Shown here piece after piece: positions 6,874 through 8,914 of a DNA stretch of 8,914 nt (position 1 is its first letter; every line of letters begins with the position of its first letter). A program made the position numbers and the translations under genes. The notes under the pieces were generated by a model. It was not told the DNA's origin. It saw nothing but the letters and a program-made list of their open reading frames with translations, and searched no databases. Origin of the DNA: Dehalococcoidia bacterium (GTDB lineage: Bacteria; Chloroflexota; Dehalococcoidia; Dehalococcoidales; Fen-1064); contig PMCB01000018.1 in NCBI GenBank assembly GCA_003153955.1, positions 1-8,914 of the forward strand. Reading direction: 5' to 3'.

Positions 6874-7004
6874 CAAGGATAAAATGTTCGAGACCGGTAT
6901 ACTGCAAGTGATATGGGGAATCCCGGTTAATTTATTACCATTATGAAATCCATTGCTCATATGAATCAGATTACACACCAAATTAATGCAGAGGGAAAGC
7001 TATA
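6874..7004 (+). other. Long untranslated leader of the first lipoprotein gene
   Basis: About 130 nt between the predicted start of transcription and TTG 7005. I see no credible gene in it. It contains the half-site AATCAGAT at 6964-6971 and the GAGGG ribosome binding site at 6991-6995. I could not match it to any known riboswitch. Together with the integrase remnant and the promoters, it accounts for the 410-nt stretch without an intact gene between tRNA-Ser(CGA) and the lipoprotein. Confidence 0.4.
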
Positions 7005-7991
7005 TTGAGAAAACTATTCGGCATGCTGTTTACACTGGTTTTATGCGCTTCCACCGTTAGCTGCATGAATAAAACCGTTCCGACCACCACATCTGAGGAC
7101 ATTCCCAATCCTCCCGGCTGGACCGAGCAGGATTCTCCTAACGTCTCCGGTGGGCTGAATGCTATCTGGGGGAGTTCCTCTTCCGATGTATTTACGGTTG
7201 GCAATGCCGGCGCCATTATTCATTACGACGGCCGCGAGTGGAAAAGTATGGCCAGCGGCACATCCAGTCCCTTGTACGGGGTTTGGGGCAGTTCCCCATC
7301 AGATGTTTTTGCGGTGGGTCAATCAGGAACCATCGTGCACTATAACGGCAAGGAATGGAGCCAGATGCAGAGCAACACTACAGGCTATTTTAGCAGTGTC
7401 TGGGGAAGTTCCCCGACGGATGTTTACGCGGTATTTGGCGGCAGTCTCATTCAGCATTACGACGGTAAAACATGGAGTAACCTGGCCATAAGCCTTCCGG
7501 GGAATCAGTCCGTTTATCTTTCCAATATCTGGGGAACTTCTTCCTCCGATATTTTCACGGTCGGCAGCGGCGGCACGATCCTGCACTACAACGGTAATGC
7601 CTGGAGTAGCATGAACAGCGGCACAGTATATCAACTCCTGGGCTTAGGGGGGACTTCTTCCTCCGATGTTTTCGCGGTCGGCAGCGGCGGCACGATACTG
7701 CACTACGACGGCAAAGCCTGGAGCAGCGCGGACAGCGGGACCACCGACTTACAAAAAGGCATCTGGGGGAGTTCTCCCTCTGATATTTTTGTCGTGGGGT
7801 TCTATTCTGCCACCGGCAGCGCCGACATTATCCTGCATTACGACGGCCAGGCATGGAGTCAAATGACTACCGATACGGAAATGTACACTCTGTTTAATGG
7901 TGTCTGGGGCGATTCTCCGTCTGACGTTTTCGCCGTAGGAGGCACTCAGGGTGGAGCCAGGAGTATCATCTTGCATTACGCAGGGGAATAA
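7005..7991 (+). CDS. Lipoprotein with seven WGSSPSDVFAVG repeats, probable beta-propeller
   Basis: A 328-residue protein with a lipoprotein signal peptide (MRK, a hydrophobic stretch, then STVSC with lipidated Cys20), so it is probably anchored on the outer face of the cytoplasmic membrane. After a short linker come seven repeats of about 40 residues with core WGSSxSDVFAVG, then G-x-I-x-HYDG and W-S-x-M-x-SGT. The Trp (or equivalent) positions are 55, 94, 133, 176, 215, 254 and 301, spaced 39, 39, 43, 39, 39 and 47. Seven such strand-rich repeats suggest a seven-bladed propeller, but no catalytic residues can be named and the ligand is unknown. In repeat 5 the Trp is replaced by Gly (TGG to GGG). 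TTG 7005 is chosen because it supplies the basic n-region and is preceded by GAGGG 9 nt upstream; ATG 7023 would lose those charges. A paralogue follows after 46 nt. Confidence 0.88.
   Translation: MRKLFGMLFTLVLCASTVSCMNKTVPTTTSEDIPNPPGWTEQDSPNVSGGLNAIWGSSSSDVFTVGNAGAIIHYDGREWKSMASGTSSPLYGVWGSSPSDVFAVGQSGTIVHYNGKEWSQMQSNTTGYFSSVWGSSPTDVYAVFGGSLIQHYDGKTWSNLAISLPGNQSVYLSNIWGTSSSDIFTVGSGGTILHYNGNAWSSMNSGTVYQLLGLGGTSSSDVFAVGSGGTILHYDGKAWSSADSGTTDLQKGIWGSSPSDIFVVGFYSATGSADIILHYDGQAWSQMTTDTEMYTLFNGVWGDSPSDVFAVGGTQGGARSIILHYAGE
7534..7740 (+). repeat. Two near-identical 117-nt repeat units inside the first lipoprotein gene
   Basis: Repeats 4 and 5 of the protein align at nucleotide level with a 117-nt period (acttcttcctccgat at 7536 and again at 7653, then a shared ggtcggcagcggcggcacga). 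This is closer than the other repeats, pointing to recent duplication or gene conversion of one blade. Confidence 0.7.
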
Positions 7992-8037
7992 CAAAGATGA
8001 TTCAATTACAAATATTGATTTTGCGGGCGGGAGTCAT

Positions 8038-8914
8038 TTGAAAAAACTGTCCGTTATCCTTTTAGAATTAATTTTATGTGCTTCTTCGGTCGTTAGCTGT
8101 GCCGCACCATCCAATAATACCGGTCCGGTGACCATGGTCGAGGATGCCGGCTGGTCGTCTCAACAATATCCCGTTATGACTCATTATTCTGCGGTCTGGG
8201 GGATTTCCGCCTCCGATGTATTCGCGGTGGGTGAATTTGGCGTCATCATTCACTACACCGGCCGATATTGGAGCAGGATGGACAGCGGCACGATGAGTAA
8301 CCTGACAAGCATTTGGGGAACTTCTCCCTCTGATGTTTTTGCCGTAGGTGAATCAGGGACCATCCTGCACTATAACGGCAAGGAGTGGAGTCCGATGCAG
8401 AGCAAGACCAGTGGTTTATTAGGGCGCATCTGGGGCAGTTCATCATCAGATATTTATGCGATTGTCAATGGAATGGGCCTCGAGCATTACGACGGTAAAA
8501 CATGGAGTGCCATGCCTATAAGCATTCCGGGGGATCCATCCGTTTTTATCTCTAATATCTGGGGAACTTCTTCCTCTGATATTTTCATCGTCGGCAGCGA
8601 CGGTATGGTCCTGCACTACGACGGCAATGCCTGGAGCAGGATGAACAGCAATACGGAAATTAAGCTTCTCGGCGTTTGGGGAGATTCTCCCACCGATGTT
8701 TTTGCGGTGGGGAACGAAGGCGGTATCATCCATTTTGACGGCAGCGCCTGGAGCAGCATGAACAGCGGCACCGCCAGCATGCTGATGAGCGTTTGGGGCA
8801 GTTCTTCGTCCGATGTCTTTGCGGTTGGGGTCAGATCCGATGGTTCAGGTAATGACGGCATCGTGCATTACGACGGCCATACCTGGAACGATATGACCGA
8901 CGATATGGAAATCA
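8038..8914 (+). CDS. Second WGSS-repeat propeller lipoprotein, 3' end beyond window
   Basis: The frame from TTG 8038 stays open to the end of the window (292 codons seen, no stop). It encodes MKKLSVILLELILCASSVVSC as signal peptide start, with a good lipobox VVSC and Cys21; the Glu10 inside the hydrophobic core is unusual. Six repeats are visible, with Trp at 54, 93, 132, 175, 214 and 253 and spacings 39, 39, 43, 39, 39, identical to the first five spacings of the upstream paralogue. A seventh repeat is therefore expected just past the window, giving about 320-330 residues. The ribosome binding site is GGGAG at 8029-8033, only 4 nt from the start. The gene lies 46 nt after the first lipoprotein with no terminator or clear promoter between, so the two are probably co-transcribed. 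Confidence 0.88.
   Translation, partial: MKKLSVILLELILCASSVVSCAAPSNNTGPVTMVEDAGWSSQQYPVMTHYSAVWGISASDVFAVGEFGVIIHYTGRYWSRMDSGTMSNLTSIWGTSPSDVFAVGESGTILHYNGKEWSPMQSKTSGLLGRIWGSSSSDIYAIVNGMGLEHYDGKTWSAMPISIPGDPSVFISNIWGTSSSDIFIVGSDGMVLHYDGNAWSRMNSNTEIKLLGVWGDSPTDVFAVGNEGGIIHFDGSAWSSMNSGTASMLMSVWGSSSSDVFAVGVRSDGSGNDGIVHYDGHTWNDMTDDMEI

Larger units (their letters stand above)
7005..8914 (+). repeat. Tandem gene duplication of the propeller lipoprotein
   Basis: The two lipoprotein genes match blade by blade over their whole visible length. The closest DNA identity is around repeats 2-4 (for example about 7320-7375 against 8345-8405, and about 7450-7620 against 8480-8650). Conserved blade spacing shows duplication of a complete seven-repeat gene, not independent repeat growth. 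The signal peptides and linkers have diverged more. Confidence 0.85.

Noticed and set aside
6689..6946. + strand frame of 85 codons between tRNA and lipoprotein
   Set aside because: Antisense to the integrase remnant, no ribosome binding site, and it spans the predicted promoter.
7005..8914. CRISPR-like or satellite array
   Set aside because: The regular spacing comes from protein-coding repeats of 39-47 codons that keep frame and vary at third positions; there are no short identical repeats with unique spacers.

Overview
The window (about 50% GC by eye, bacterial) reads as chromosomal DNA with ordinary core genes on the left and an accessory segment on the right. MiaA and KdpDE of this type, encoded CCA ends on both tRNAs, frequent TTG starts and lipoproteins built from WGSSPSDVFAVG repeats would suit a Chloroflexota (Dehalococcoidia-like) bacterium. 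That placement is only an impression from sequence style and cannot be proven from this window.

Left part (1-3615, + strand): the 3' end of a kdp potassium-transport operon. It holds the C-terminus of KdpC, then full-length sensor kinase KdpD, then response regulator KdpE overlapping kdpD by 14 nt. Together they form a potassium/turgor-responsive two-component system placed directly behind the transporter it controls.

Middle (3616-5696, + strand): miaA (tRNA A37 dimethylallyltransferase), then a cytoplasmic-looking serine hydrolase of the beta-lactamase/class C fold. The hydrolase has a TTG start, a strong ribosome binding site and what looks like its own extended -10 promoter overlapped by a perfect 14-bp palindrome.

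Minus-strand block (5727-6656): tRNA-Ser(CGA), a GIY-YIG/DUF1801 fusion gene and tRNA-Ser(GGA), all in the same direction. A strong promoter (TTGACG-N17-TATAAT) lies ahead of the first tRNA. Only 26 nt separate the CCA end of that tRNA from the fusion gene's start codon, so the block looks like a mixed tRNA-mRNA transcription unit. Both tRNAs carry A36-A37-A38, the anticodon-loop signature recognised by MiaA, whose gene lies about 1-2 kb away.

Right part (6622-8914): the decayed C-terminal end of a tyrosine recombinase, lying against the tRNA-Ser(CGA) promoter, then a near-consensus sigma-70 promoter with a 9-bp inverted repeat across its -35 box. These are followed by two tandem paralogous lipoprotein genes whose proteins are probably seven-bladed beta-propellers. 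The second runs off the window without a stop. The integrase remnant suggests this side has been a site of element integration, with the lipoprotein pair as possible cargo or as a lineage-specific surface family. The most noteworthy features are the propeller lipoprotein pair with its promoter/operator arrangement, the tRNA-embedded GIY-YIG/DUF1801 gene, and the recombinase fossil between them.
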